The notes under the pieces: generated by a model
Told to the model about the DNA's origin: nothing
The model's database searches: none
What the model saw: only the letters and a program-made list of their open reading frames with translations
Made by a program: the position numbers and the translations under genes
DNA from: Streptomyces naganishii JCM 4654
GTDB taxonomy: Bacteria; Actinomycetota; Actinomycetes; Streptomycetales; Streptomycetaceae
DNA length: 64,000 nucleotides
Reading direction: 5' to 3'
NCBI RefSeq assembly: GCF_014650575.1
Contig: NZ_BMVF01000001.1
Coordinates: 186,001 to 250,000 of the forward strand
Shown here: in pieces, positions 26,975-35,226 of the stretch
How positions within the stretch are numbered: the stretch's first letter is position 1
Layout of the letters: every line of letters begins with the position of its first letter

Positions 26975-27023
26975 CGCGCGGCTGCGAGCCGGGTGTGCGA
27001 GCCGCAGGCGGCGACAGGCCCTC

Positions 27024-27208
27024 GGGCCTCTCTTCCGGATCTTGCCGCCGGTCGCGGTGGCTGGCACGCACATCTGCGGCGTTGTCGCCGGTCGCCGATG
27101 CTCCGCGTCGACTCCCTCCTCCGCCTTGCAGCTGCACGCACCAGCCACCGCTCGGGCCTGCCGGGAGGCGAGGTGGCTCGGAGCCGGCCTGATCCGGAAG
27201 ACAGGCCC
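27024..27208. mobile_element. 185-bp nested inverted-repeat element (MITE-like)
   Basis: Outer ends GGGCCTCTCTTCCGGATC (27024-27041) and the complement at 27191-27208 match at 17 of 18 positions. Inner arms GCGGTGGCTGG (27054-27064) and CCAGCCACCGC (27141-27151) are exact. No transposase is encoded. The right end abuts the stop codon of the following minus-strand gene, and the rest of the 26975-27207 gap has no supported gene. The interior resembles a repeated Streptomyces intergenic sequence (memory, unverified). Confidence 0.55.
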
Positions 27209-27489
27209 TAGGAGTCCAGGCCGATCGCGAACGCCGCCTCCAGGTCGTGCTGCGAGTACGTACGGAACGCCACGTGCGTGTCCGTGCCGAGCACGCCCGG
27301 GATCTTGCTGATGCGGCCGGGGATGACCTCCGCGAGGTCCTCGTGCTGCCGCACCCGGACCATGGCGATCAGGTCGTACGTCCCGGTCACCGAGAACACC
27401 TCGCTGACGCTGTCCAGCGACGCGATCTGCTCGGCGATCTCGGGAATCCGGTCCACGCTGGTCTTGATCAGGACGATCGCGGTGATCAC
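27208..27489 (-). CDS. Lrp/AsnC-type ligand-binding (RAM) domain protein
   Basis: A 93-residue stand-alone RAM domain (MITAIVLIKTSVDRIPEIAEQI..., VTGTYDLIAMVRV, IPGVLGTDTHVAFRTYS). It lacks the HTH of full Lrp regulators, so it may act as an amino-acid sensor partner or oligomerise with full-length Lrp proteins. GTG start with GGGAGAG upstream. The start overlaps the rhomboid gene stop (GTGA), making it the second gene of a two-gene operon. Confidence 0.9.
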   Translation of the reverse strand: MITAIVLIKTSVDRIPEIAEQIASLDSVSEVFSVTGTYDLIAMVRVRQHEDLAEVIPGRISKIPGVLGTDTHVAFRTYSQHDLEAAFAIGLDS

Positions 27490-28238
27490 GGCTGTTTCTC
27501 TCCCTCGGGGGCCGGAGCAGGGCTGACCCTCACTCTAGTCCGGCGGCCGAACCGCACCCACGCGAAGGCGAAGCCCAGGGCGAAGCCGACCACATGGGCC
27601 AGGTAGGCCACGCCCGGGCCCTGGGCCGCGCGGCCGGCGGCCAGCCACTGCAGGGCCGCCCAGAACGGCAGCACCACCCAGGCGGGGAAGCGCAGCGGCA
27701 GGAAGAACAGGAACGGGAAGAGACTGGTCACGCGCGCCCGGGGGAACAGGTACAGAAAGGCGCCGAGGACTGCCGAGATCGCCCCCGAGGCCCCCACCAG
27801 GGTCTGGCCGGAGGCGGCGTTGGCGGCCGCGTAGCCCAGCAGGGCGAGGTAGCCGCAGCCGGCGTAGAAGAGGGTGAACTGCACGCGGCCCATCCGTTCC
27901 TCGGTCATCGCCCCGAAGACGTAGAGGAAGAGCATGTTGCCGAGCAGATGCACCCAGCTGCCGTGCACGAACAGGGCCGTCACGGGGGTGAGGAGGGCCC
28001 GTGGGGCGCCCGTGAGCAGATCGGCGGGGATCACGCCCCAGTGCCGGAAGTAGGCCCGCTGGGCGGGCAGCAGGGCGCTCCCGGTGCCGTAGGCGGGGTC
28101 GAGGCCCGAGGCCGGGCCGATCGCGAAGATCAGGCAGCAGGACGCGATCAGCGCGCCCGTCACCGGCGCGGGCGCCGTCCGCACCGCCCTGAGCGCCCCG
28201 AGAGTCCTGCGGAGCACCGCGTTCCTGTCGCCGGTCAT
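27486..28238 (-). CDS. Rhomboid-family intramembrane serine protease
   Basis: A 250-residue multi-pass membrane protein with six to seven hydrophobic helices. The catalytic dyad is visible as S151 in LVGASGAI and H215 in AHVVGFALG, with HGSWVHLLGNMLFL in the L1/TM2 region. It cleaves membrane protein substrates within the bilayer; targets are unknown. I chose the ATG at 28238; a longer GTG start at 28298 is possible. No Shine-Dalgarno is clear. It precedes and overlaps the RAM-domain gene. Confidence 0.9.
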   Translation of the reverse strand: MTGDRNAVLRRTLGALRAVRTAPAPVTGALIASCCLIFAIGPASGLDPAYGTGSALLPAQRAYFRHWGVIPADLLTGAPRALLTPVTALFVHGSWVHLLGNMLFLYVFGAMTEERMGRVQFTLFYAGCGYLALLGYAAANAASGQTLVGASGAISAVLGAFLYLFPRARVTSLFPFLFFLPLRFPAWVVLPFWAALQWLAAGRAAQGPGVAYLAHVVGFALGFAFAWVRFGRRTRVRVSPAPAPEGEKQP

Positions 28239-28394
28239 GGGCACAGAGCATGGCGTACCGGGACGCAACCGCACGGACCGCCTCGCCGCCGTGGACACAC
28301 GGGCGGCGACTCGCCGCCAGGCCGTAGGGTACGAGCCACACGCTCCGGGGAAGCCGGCGCGTCACGGAAACCAGAAGGAAAGCGAACAGTCACG

Positions 28395-28634
28395 ATGACG
28401 GTTCCCCTGCCGACCGCCACGACGCGGTGGCGCTGCACCCTCTGCGGCAACCTCACCCGCTTCGACGTGACGCGCTCGTCGAAGGTCGTCGAGTACGTCC
28501 ACCTCGACCTGGCCGGAGAGCCGAACGTCGAGGAGCGCGAGGTGGTCAGTGAGAGCATCGAGTCGGTGCGCTGCCGCTGGTGCAACGCGGTGGACCAGGT
28601 GGAGCTCGTGGACAGGCCGGGCGCCGGCTCCTGA
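28395..28634 (+). CDS. Small zinc-ribbon-like protein
   Basis: A 79-residue protein with two Cys pairs, CTLCGN (about residues 14-17) and CRWCNA (about 60-63), separated by 40 residues of acidic beta-type sequence. This is a zinc-ribbon pattern. The start ATG has AGAAGGAA about 15 nt upstream, longer than ideal. It is divergent from the rhomboid gene and upstream of a NYN-domain gene. Function unknown. Confidence 0.8.
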   Translation: MTVPLPTATTRWRCTLCGNLTRFDVTRSSKVVEYVHLDLAGEPNVEEREVVSESIESVRCRWCNAVDQVELVDRPGAGS

Positions 28635-28695
28635 GCGGAGCGGGCCCCGCACAGGTGATCCCCGCGGGGGATCCCGTTAGGCATTGGGGTGACGG

Positions 28696-30045
28696 ATGGT
28701 GGAGACACAAGGCGGGGAGCCGGGCGACGGCGCCGCCGAGGTGCTCGACCGTCCGCTGCCCGAGGGCGTGCGGCGCCGGGTCGTGCAGATCGTCTCCGAC
28801 GGCTTCGGCGGGCTGACCGTGGGCGAGCTGCCGGCCCAGCTGCGGCAGTACGCCCGCTTCGCCCCCAACCGGCGCACCAAGTTCGCGGGCAACGCGATGG
28901 CCGCCGCGGTGGAGAGCGACACGCTGTTCCGCCAGCGCATCGGGGAGAAGTTCAGAGAGGCCCAGCCGGAGCTGTCCGGCGCCCTCGACTCCGGCTCGCC
29001 GCCCCCGGCCGCGGACCCGCTCGACGTGGCGGCCGCGGCCTACGTACTGCGCCCGGCCGGCTGGGTGAAGCTGGTGACCGCCGCCGGCGAGGAGGCCCAG
29101 CGGGCCGACGCCGAGCGGGCCGGCGAGGAGAGCCGCGCCGAGCTGGAGCGGCTGACCGCCGAACTGGCCGCCGCCCGCGAGCAGATCCGCACCGAGACCG
29201 AGCGGCTGCGCGCCGAGCTGGACGCGGCGAAGAGGGAGAGCGACGCGCTGCACCGCAAGCTGCGCGCCGCGCTCAGCGACGTCAAGCGGGGCGAGGCCGC
29301 GCTGCGCAAGGCCCAGGGCGAGCTGGAGGCGGCGCGCGCCGAGGGGCAGGCCCAGGTGTCGGCCGCCGAGAGCGAGACCCGCCGGCTCAAGGCGCGCCTC
29401 GGCGAGGCGGAGGCCGCCCTGGAGGCCACTCGCCGGGCGGCCCGCGAGGGGCGCAGCGTCGAGGACATGCGCGTACGGCTGCTGCTGGACACCGTGCTCG
29501 ACGCGGCCCAGGGGCTGCGCCGCGAGCTCGCGCTGCCGCCGGTGTCCGTCAGGCCCGCCGAGACCGTGGACGCGGTCGAGCCGGGGCGGATGACCCCGAA
29601 GGACATCGCCGCCCGCGCGCTGTCCGAGCACGACCCGGCGATCCTGGACCAGCTGCTCGCGCTGCCGCAGGCCCATCTGGTCGTCGACGGCTACAACGTC
29701 ACCAAGACCGGCTATCCCCAGATGCCCCTGGAGAAGCAGCGACTGCGGCTGCTCGGGCAGCTCTCGCAGCTGGCCGCGCAGACCGGCGCCGAGGTCACCT
29801 GTGTCTTCGACGGGGCCGAGCTGGCCGCGCCCGTGCTGCTGGCACCGCCGCGCGGGGTGCGGGTGCTGTTCTCCAAGCCGGGCGTCACCGCGGACGAGTT
29901 GATCCGCCAGCTGGTGCGCGCCGAGCCGCCCGGCCGGCCCGTCATCGTCGCCTCCACCGACCGCGAGGTGGCCGACGGCGTGGCGAGGGCGGGGGCGCGG
30001 CCGGTGGCGTCGGCGGTGCTCCTCAGGCGGCTCTCGCGCGGCTGA
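28696..30045 (+). CDS. NYN-domain (YacP-like) predicted ribonuclease with coiled coil
   Basis: A 449-residue protein. Residues 1-115 form an alpha-helical N-terminal domain, about 125-260 a long coiled coil (Glu/Arg/Ala heptads), and about 330-445 a YacP-like NYN domain with HLVVDGYNVTKTGY, VTCVFDGAE and VIVASTDREVADGV supplying the acidic metal-binding residues of PIN-like nucleases. It probably acts in RNA processing. GGGGTGA precedes the ATG. The N-terminal and coiled-coil parts suggest oligomerisation or RNA binding. Confidence 0.88.
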   Translation: MVETQGGEPGDGAAEVLDRPLPEGVRRRVVQIVSDGFGGLTVGELPAQLRQYARFAPNRRTKFAGNAMAAAVESDTLFRQRIGEKFREAQPELSGALDSGSPPPAADPLDVAAAAYVLRPAGWVKLVTAAGEEAQRADAERAGEESRAELERLTAELAAAREQIRTETERLRAELDAAKRESDALHRKLRAALSDVKRGEAALRKAQGELEAARAEGQAQVSAAESETRRLKARLGEAEAALEATRRAAREGRSVEDMRVRLLLDTVLDAAQGLRRELALPPVSVRPAETVDAVEPGRMTPKDIAARALSEHDPAILDQLLALPQAHLVVDGYNVTKTGYPQMPLEKQRLRLLGQLSQLAAQTGAEVTCVFDGAELAAPVLLAPPRGVRVLFSKPGVTADELIRQLVRAEPPGRPVIVASTDREVADGVARAGARPVASAVLLRRLSRG

Positions 30046-30224
30046 GGGTCCTGGTCCCGGTCCGCCTCAAAACGGGCAAAGCGCTATCAGTTCCTCAATT
30101 CCAACGTAGGGGCTTAATGCCCGAATTGACGGAACCGTCACGCCACCCAGCGTCAACCACGCCATACATCGGGTGAGTTGAGTGCAAAGAATGGCTTGCG
30201 GGACGGGATTTTTTGCTGTGGGAT

Positions 30225-30254
30225 TTGAATTCATCACGATGAGGTCACTAGGGT
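30225..30254 (+). promoter_or_regulatory. Promoter of the first NlpC/P60 gene
   Basis: TTGAAT (30225-30230) and TAGGGT (30249-30254) with an 18-nt spacer lie about 50 nt before the GTG. The roughly 180 nt upstream (30046-30224) are unusually AT-rich for this window and hold no gene; I could not recognise a riboswitch in them. Confidence 0.5.
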
Positions 30255-30306
30255 CTGGCGTCGAACCTCCGAGCGGGTGATCACTCAGAAGAAGGAGCTC
30301 GCTTCC

Positions 30307-31341
30307 GTGGCGTCCCACCGTCGACCCAAGCAGCCGAGTCGTGCACGTGTGACCGTGCTCACCACCGCAGCCGCTGCCGCCGTGGCCATCAGTGCCCAGG
30401 CAGCCAACGCCGCGCCGAGCGCGAAGCCGAGCAAGGACGAGGTCAAGTCCAAGGTCGACGCGCTGTACGGGCAGGCGGAGCAGGCCACCGAGAAGTACAA
30501 CGGGGCCAAGGAGAAGCAGGAGAAGCTCCAGAAGGAGATCTCCACCATCCAGGACAACGTCGCCCGCGGCCAGCAGGAGCTCAACAAGCTGCGCGACAGC
30601 CTCGGTTCGCTCGCCGCCGGCCAGTACCGCTCGGGCGGGATCGACCCCTCGCTCCAGCTCTTCCTGTCCTCCAACCCGGACGACTACCTCGACAAGGCCT
30701 CCACGCTCGACCAGTTGAGCGGCCAGCAGGTCGACGCGCTGAAGAAGATCCAGGACAAACAGCGCGAACTCGCCCAGGAGCGCGCCGAGGCCACCGAGAA
30801 GCTCAAGGACCTCGCCTCCACCCGCACCGAGCTGGGCAAGAAGAAGCAGGAAGTGCAGAGCAAGCTCGCCGAGGCGCAGAAGCTGCTCAACTCCCTGACC
30901 GCCGCGGAGAAGGCCCAGCTCGCCGCCGACCAGAGCCGCGCCAGCCGGGCCAGCGAGCGCAGCGCCCTGGACGGCAACACGCCCCCCGCCTCGGGCCGGG
31001 CCGGCGCCGCCTTCTCGGCCGCCCAGAGCAGGATCGGCTCGCCCTACGTCTACGGCGCCACCGGCCCGTCCTCCTTCGACTGCTCGGGCCTGACCTCCTG
31101 GGCCTACGCCCAGGCCGGCGTCTCCATCCCGCGCACCTCCGAGTCCCAGGCCAACATCGGGACCCGCATCTACTCGCAGAGCCAGCTCCAGGTCGGCGAC
31201 CTGGTGTTCTTCTACGGCGACCTGCACCACGTCGGCCTCTACGCGGGCAACGGCCAGGTGCTGCACGCCCCGCACACCGGCGCCGTCGTCCGCTACGAGG
31301 CGATCGCCAACATGCCCTTCCAGTTCGGCGTCCGCGTCTAG
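30307..31341 (+). CDS. Secreted NlpC/P60 peptidoglycan hydrolase (first of a tandem pair)
   Basis: A 344-residue secreted endopeptidase. The signal peptide is about 1-36 (MASHRRPKQPSRARV then a hydrophobic core ending AQAANA). A two-helix coiled-coil domain (about 45-220) is followed by the NlpC/P60 domain with catalytic C259 (DCSGLTSWAY), the His in LHHVGLYAG and a third polar residue in LHAPHTG. It cleaves peptidoglycan stem peptides. The GTG at 30307 has GAAGGAG 9 nt upstream; the longer start at 30277 would place that ribosome-binding site inside the coding region. Confidence 0.95.
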   Translation: MASHRRPKQPSRARVTVLTTAAAAAVAISAQAANAAPSAKPSKDEVKSKVDALYGQAEQATEKYNGAKEKQEKLQKEISTIQDNVARGQQELNKLRDSLGSLAAGQYRSGGIDPSLQLFLSSNPDDYLDKASTLDQLSGQQVDALKKIQDKQRELAQERAEATEKLKDLASTRTELGKKKQEVQSKLAEAQKLLNSLTAAEKAQLAADQSRASRASERSALDGNTPPASGRAGAAFSAAQSRIGSPYVYGATGPSSFDCSGLTSWAYAQAGVSIPRTSESQANIGTRIYSQSQLQVGDLVFFYGDLHHVGLYAGNGQVLHAPHTGAVVRYEAIANMPFQFGVRV

Positions 31342-31496
31342 CCGTCATACCGCCCGAACGGGCGAATCGCGGGGAGGCCCGCGAACCCCACGCCCCGCCC
31401 ATGACCTGCGTCAGAGGCGGGGCGTCGCGTTGTGCGCCCGCGGCGGCCTTTGTCCGCCGTGTGCCCGCGCGGCTACTGTCTGGCGCGTTTCCCCCG

Positions 31497-31523
31497 CACT
31501 CGGGGCGCGCCGCGCCCCGAGTG
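31497..31523 (+). promoter_or_regulatory. 11-bp hairpin in the leader of the second NlpC/P60 gene
   Basis: CACTCGGGGCG and CGCCCCGAGTG pair perfectly around CGCCG, 48 nt before the start codon and after a possible TACTGT -10 box at 31474-31479. It may act as an attenuator or stabilise the mRNA. Confidence 0.45.
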
Positions 31524-31570
31524 TCCGGGGAGGCAGTCCGTGCTGGCCAGTGGAGGGAGTTCGGCTTCCC

Positions 31571-32605
31571 GTGGGGTTCCATCGCCGCCTCGCACCGTCC
31601 GGTTTCGACCGGGGTGCCGGCGCCGCAATCTGCGTCCTGTCCGCCGCGGCCGCCGCCCTCGGCGCCCTGCCGGCCACCTCCGCCGTCGCCGCCCCGCCCG
31701 GCGACACCCGCTCGGAGGTGGACCGCCTCTACCAGGACGCGGAGAAGGCGACCGAGGCCTACGACAAGGCCGACGAGCGCGCCGGCCTGCTGCGCGACCG
31801 GGTGCGGGACTCCCAGGACCGCATCGCCCGGCAGCAGCTGCGCGTCAACACCCTGCGCGAGTCGCTCGGTTCGGTGGCCGGTGCCCAGTACCGCTCCGGC
31901 GGCCTCGACCCGTCCCTCGCCCTGCTGTTCTCCCGCGACCCGGCCGAATACCTCGACAAGGCGGCCGCCCTGGACCGGATCGGCGTCCACCAGGCCCGCG
32001 AACTGCGCGACCTCCAGCGGGCGATGCGCGAGCTCGCCCAGGAGCGCGTGGAGGCCACCCGCGCCCTCGCCGAACTCGACCGGAGCCGCACGGCCCTGGT
32101 CCGCCACAAGCGGACCGTCGAGCAGAAGCTCGCCCGCGCGCGCCGGCTCCTGGACTCCCTGTCCCCGTCCGAGCGCGAGGCCTACGACCGGGCCTCCCGC
32201 TCCGGGCGCGACGACCTGTCCGGGCTGCCCGGCCTCGGCGACGACGACCCGGCCGCCTCCGGCCGGGCGGCCGCCGCGCTCGCCGCCGCCCGCTCCGCCC
32301 TCGGCCGCCCCTACGTGTGGGGCGCGAACGGCCCCTCGGGGTTCGACTGCTCCGGGCTGATGCAGTGGTCGTACGCGCGGGCCGGGGTGCAGCTGCCGCG
32401 CACCTCGCAGGAGCAGCGGTACGCGGGCCGGCAGGTCCCGCTGTCCCGCATCAGGCCCGGGGACCTGGTCGTCTACCGCTCCGACGCGAGCCACGTCGCC
32501 ATGTACGCGGGCCACGGCCGGGTCATCCACGCCCCCTACCCGGGTGCCCCCGTGCGCTACGACCCGGTGAACATGATGCCGATCTCCTCGGTCACGAGGG
32601 TCTGA
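31571..32605 (+). CDS. Secreted NlpC/P60 peptidoglycan hydrolase (second of a tandem pair)
   Basis: 344 residues, the same length and domain order as its neighbour: signal peptide (hydrophobic core AAICVLSAAAAALGALPA, cleavage near VAAPP), coiled coil (about 45-215), and NlpC/P60 domain with C260 (DCSGLMQWSY), His in SHVAMYAG and VIHAPYPG. The shared motif AGAQYRSGGLDPSLALLFS mirrors AAGQYRSGGIDPSLQLFLS in the first copy, indicating duplication. The GTG at 31571 has GGAGGGAG upstream; longer in-frame extensions lack a signal-like N-terminus. Confidence 0.93.
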   Translation: MGFHRRLAPSGFDRGAGAAICVLSAAAAALGALPATSAVAAPPGDTRSEVDRLYQDAEKATEAYDKADERAGLLRDRVRDSQDRIARQQLRVNTLRESLGSVAGAQYRSGGLDPSLALLFSRDPAEYLDKAAALDRIGVHQARELRDLQRAMRELAQERVEATRALAELDRSRTALVRHKRTVEQKLARARRLLDSLSPSEREAYDRASRSGRDDLSGLPGLGDDDPAASGRAAAALAAARSALGRPYVWGANGPSGFDCSGLMQWSYARAGVQLPRTSQEQRYAGRQVPLSRIRPGDLVVYRSDASHVAMYAGHGRVIHAPYPGAPVRYDPVNMMPISSVTRV

Positions 32606-32637
32606 CGGCCGCGCCCCGGTCGCCGTACGATCGGGAA

Positions 32638-33828
32638 ATGGCTGGTCGTGGGCGGGTGCCGGGATCCTCGGTCGTGGCGGTGTGCCTGCTGCTGGCGTCC
32701 CTGGCCGGGTGCGGCGGGCAGACCGCGACCGACGCGGCCCGCGACCAGGTGCAGCGGGTGCTCGACCGGCGGGCCGCGGCGGTCCTGCACCACGACCCGG
32801 CCGCCTACGCGGCCACCGGCACCCCCGCCTCCTACGCGGCCCTGAAGGCGGTGCCCTTCGCCGCCTGGTCCTACCGCGTGACCGCGCTGCGCCGCAGCGG
32901 CGGCCACGCCACCGCCGACGCCGAGCTGCGCTACCGCGTGAGCGGCTACGACCGGGCGCCGGTGCGGGCCGGCCGCACGCTGACCCTGTCCACCACGGCG
33001 GACGGGAAGTGGTACGTCGACACCGACCGGCCCGAGAACAAGTCGGCGCAGCAACTGTGGGACCAGGGACCGGTCTCGGTGGTCCGCGGGCGCAGCAGCC
33101 TGGTCCTCGGGGTCGGGCAGAGCGGCCGGGCGCTGCACGGGTACGCCGACCTCGCCGACCACGCGGTGCCCGCCGTCTCGGACGCCTGGGGTACGGACTG
33201 GAGCCGGCACGTCGTCGTGATCGTGCCGCAGTCGCTGGACGGCATGGCCCGTCTGCTCGGCTCGCCCGCCTCCGGCTACCGGGGGATCGCCGCCGTCACC
33301 ACGGGAGAGGCGGGCGGCACCGGGCAGGCGCCCGCAGACCGGATCATCGTCAACCCCGAGGCGTACGGCATGCTCGGCGCGCTGGGCCGCCAGGTCGTGC
33401 TCACCCACGAGACCACCCATGTGGCCACCCGGGCCCACACCGACCCGGCCACGCCGCTGTGGCTCTCCGAGGGCTACGCGGACTGGGTCGGCTACCGCCG
33501 CACCGGCCGCACCCCGGACCAGGCCGCGCCCGAACTCGCCCGCGCGGTCGCGGACGGCGACGTGCCGGCCGCGCTCCCCGCCGACGCGGACTTCGGCTTC
33601 GCCGGCGAAGCCACGCGGCTCGCGCAGGCCTACGAGGGCGGCTGGATGGCCTGCCGCATGATCGCCGCCCACTGGGGCGAGGAACGGCTCGACGCGTTCT
33701 ACCGCGCCGTGGGCGCCCACGACCGCCGCGCGGGCGCGGTGGAGGACGCCCTGAAGAAGGAGCTGGGCACCTCTTTGGACCGCTTCACGGCCCAGTGGCG
33801 CGCGTACCTGAGCGCTCAGCTGGACTGA
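32638..33828 (+). CDS. Lipoprotein with HETTH zinc-peptidase motif
   Basis: A 396-residue exported lipoprotein; the lipobox ends at C25 (LASLAGCGG). Residues about 30-150 resemble a small cone-shaped (NTF2-like) domain; about 240-390 is a gluzincin-type metallopeptidase with H257-E-T-T-H261 and a downstream WLSEGYADWVGY that would supply the third ligand Glu. It may process envelope proteins. TACGAT (32626-32631) ends 6 nt before the ATG, suggesting a leaderless mRNA. Its last 44 nt overlap the 3' end of the convergent glycosyltransferase gene. Confidence 0.88.
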   Translation: MAGRGRVPGSSVVAVCLLLASLAGCGGQTATDAARDQVQRVLDRRAAAVLHHDPAAYAATGTPASYAALKAVPFAAWSYRVTALRRSGGHATADAELRYRVSGYDRAPVRAGRTLTLSTTADGKWYVDTDRPENKSAQQLWDQGPVSVVRGRSSLVLGVGQSGRALHGYADLADHAVPAVSDAWGTDWSRHVVVIVPQSLDGMARLLGSPASGYRGIAAVTTGEAGGTGQAPADRIIVNPEAYGMLGALGRQVVLTHETTHVATRAHTDPATPLWLSEGYADWVGYRRTGRTPDQAAPELARAVADGDVPAALPADADFGFAGEATRLAQAYEGGWMACRMIAAHWGEERLDAFYRAVGAHDRRAGAVEDALKKELGTSLDRFTAQWRAYLSAQLD

Positions 33829-35065
33829 GCCCGTCCGGAGCGGACCGGGGGGCCGGGGCGGACGCCCCCGGGCGCGGGGCCGCGGCCCGCCACAGGCCGT
33901 GGGCGGCCGTGACGCAGGCGGTCAGCAGCAGGCCGTTGCGCACCAGCAGGAGGGCGATGCCGAGGCGGTCGCTCGCGACGACGTCGACGAAGAACACCGG
34001 GAACTCCAGCACCGTCACCGGCGCGGCCGCCGCCACCAGCCAGGCCGGCAGCCGCATCCGGCTGCCGGGGAAGCACAGGCACACCGCGCCGAGCCCCACC
34101 AGCCACACCAGGTACTGCGGGCTGATCACCCGGCTGGTGGTGGTGAACAGCAGCACCGCCGTGAACGCGGCGTCCGCGAGCCCGGCCGCCCCGGGCGGGG
34201 ACCTCCGCGCCCGCAGCCACCACAGCGCCAGCCAGCCGAACGCCACCCCGGTCAGCGCCAGCGCGGCGCCGCTGACCAGGCCGACGTACGGGCCGACGAA
34301 CTCCACCGAGCCGTAGTGCAGCAGCACCTGCCCGCTCCAGCCGAAGTGCCGGGCCACGTGGACGACCAGCGCGCCCAGCGACTCCACCTCCGTGCCCCGG
34401 TCGCGCTGCGCGGTCAGGAAGGACAGCGCGCCCGGCACCGTCAGCGCGGCCGCCGAGGCCGAGGCGGCCACGGTCGCGGCCGCCGCCGCCCACGCCCGCC
34501 GTCCCGCTCTCCCGCGCGCGCCCGCGAGCAGCAGCAGCGGCCACACCTTGAGCATCGCCCCGAACCCGGCCAGCGCCCCGAACAGGCGCGGCCGCCGCAG
34601 GCCCGCCAGCAGGGCGGCCACCGCCACCGCGGTCACCATCACGTCGTAGCGGGCGTAGAGGGTGGGGCCGAGCAGGGGCGCGCCCGCCGTCCAGAACCAG
34701 GCGCCGTGCAGCGGCCGGCCGGGACCGCGGCCGCCGTACAGCAGCAGGCAGAGCACCGCCAGGTCGGCCAGCAGGGCCAGCACGGCGAACGCGGTGGCGT
34801 AGCCGAGGAAGGGCAGGGCGGCGGGGGCGAGGATCGCCAGGGCGGCGCCGGGCGGGTACTGCCAGCTGACGTCGCCGACCGGGAAGGAGCCGTGCCGCAG
34901 CACCTCGTACCAGTCCCGGTAGATCACCGACACGTCGGTGGTGACGTCCGGGCCGGGGAAGGCCAGCGCCCCGAGCACGAACAGCAGCAGCACCAGCCGG
35001 CTCGCGCCCCATGCCGCGAGCGGCGCCGCCGGGCCCGCGCTCCACCGCCTGCCCGCGCCGTCCAT
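33785..35065 (-). CDS. Polyprenyl-phosphate-dependent mannosyltransferase-like membrane protein (GT87/DUF2029)
   Basis: A 426-residue protein with about ten transmembrane helices. The first outer loop has DVSVIYRDWYEVLRHGSFPVGDVSWQYPPG, containing the acidic residues and the WQYPP motif typical of GT-C mannosyltransferases. These use polyprenyl-phosphate sugars on the outer membrane face, for example in phosphatidylinositol mannoside or lipomannan assembly. A PimB-like gene is divergent next door, supporting a PIM-related role (inference). The ATG at 35065 has GGGG 5 nt upstream; GTG starts further upstream are possible. Confidence 0.85.
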   Translation of the reverse strand: MDGAGRRWSAGPAAPLAAWGASRLVLLLFVLGALAFPGPDVTTDVSVIYRDWYEVLRHGSFPVGDVSWQYPPGAALAILAPAALPFLGYATAFAVLALLADLAVLCLLLYGGRGPGRPLHGAWFWTAGAPLLGPTLYARYDVMVTAVAVAALLAGLRRPRLFGALAGFGAMLKVWPLLLLAGARGRAGRRAWAAAAATVAASASAAALTVPGALSFLTAQRDRGTEVESLGALVVHVARHFGWSGQVLLHYGSVEFVGPYVGLVSGAALALTGVAFGWLALWWLRARRSPPGAAGLADAAFTAVLLFTTTSRVISPQYLVWLVGLGAVCLCFPGSRMRLPAWLVAAAAPVTVLEFPVFFVDVVASDRLGIALLLVRNGLLLTACVTAAHGLWRAAAPRPGASAPAPRSAPDGLSPAERSGTRATGP

Positions 35066-35226
35066 GTCAGCCCCTGTCCGCCGGCCTTTCGTCACCTCCG
35101 CGCACCGCCGTGCGGCGCGCCCCGGCGACACCGCCGAGGCCCCCATGATGTCCCCGGGAGCCGTGCGCGTGCCATGCGGCACGGCCGTGGCAGGCGCCCA
35201 ACCGCCGTTGGATAGGGTCGGCGGCG

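Noticed and set aside
27148..27208. Small minus-strand peptide frame inside the 27024-27208 element
   Set aside because: It lies within the inverted-repeat element and has no ribosome-binding site; coding capacity looks incidental.
30046..30306. Possible c-di-AMP (ydaO) riboswitch before the first NlpC/P60 gene
   Set aside because: Such genes in actinobacteria sometimes carry one, and the region is AT-rich, but I could not find the conserved ydaO core.
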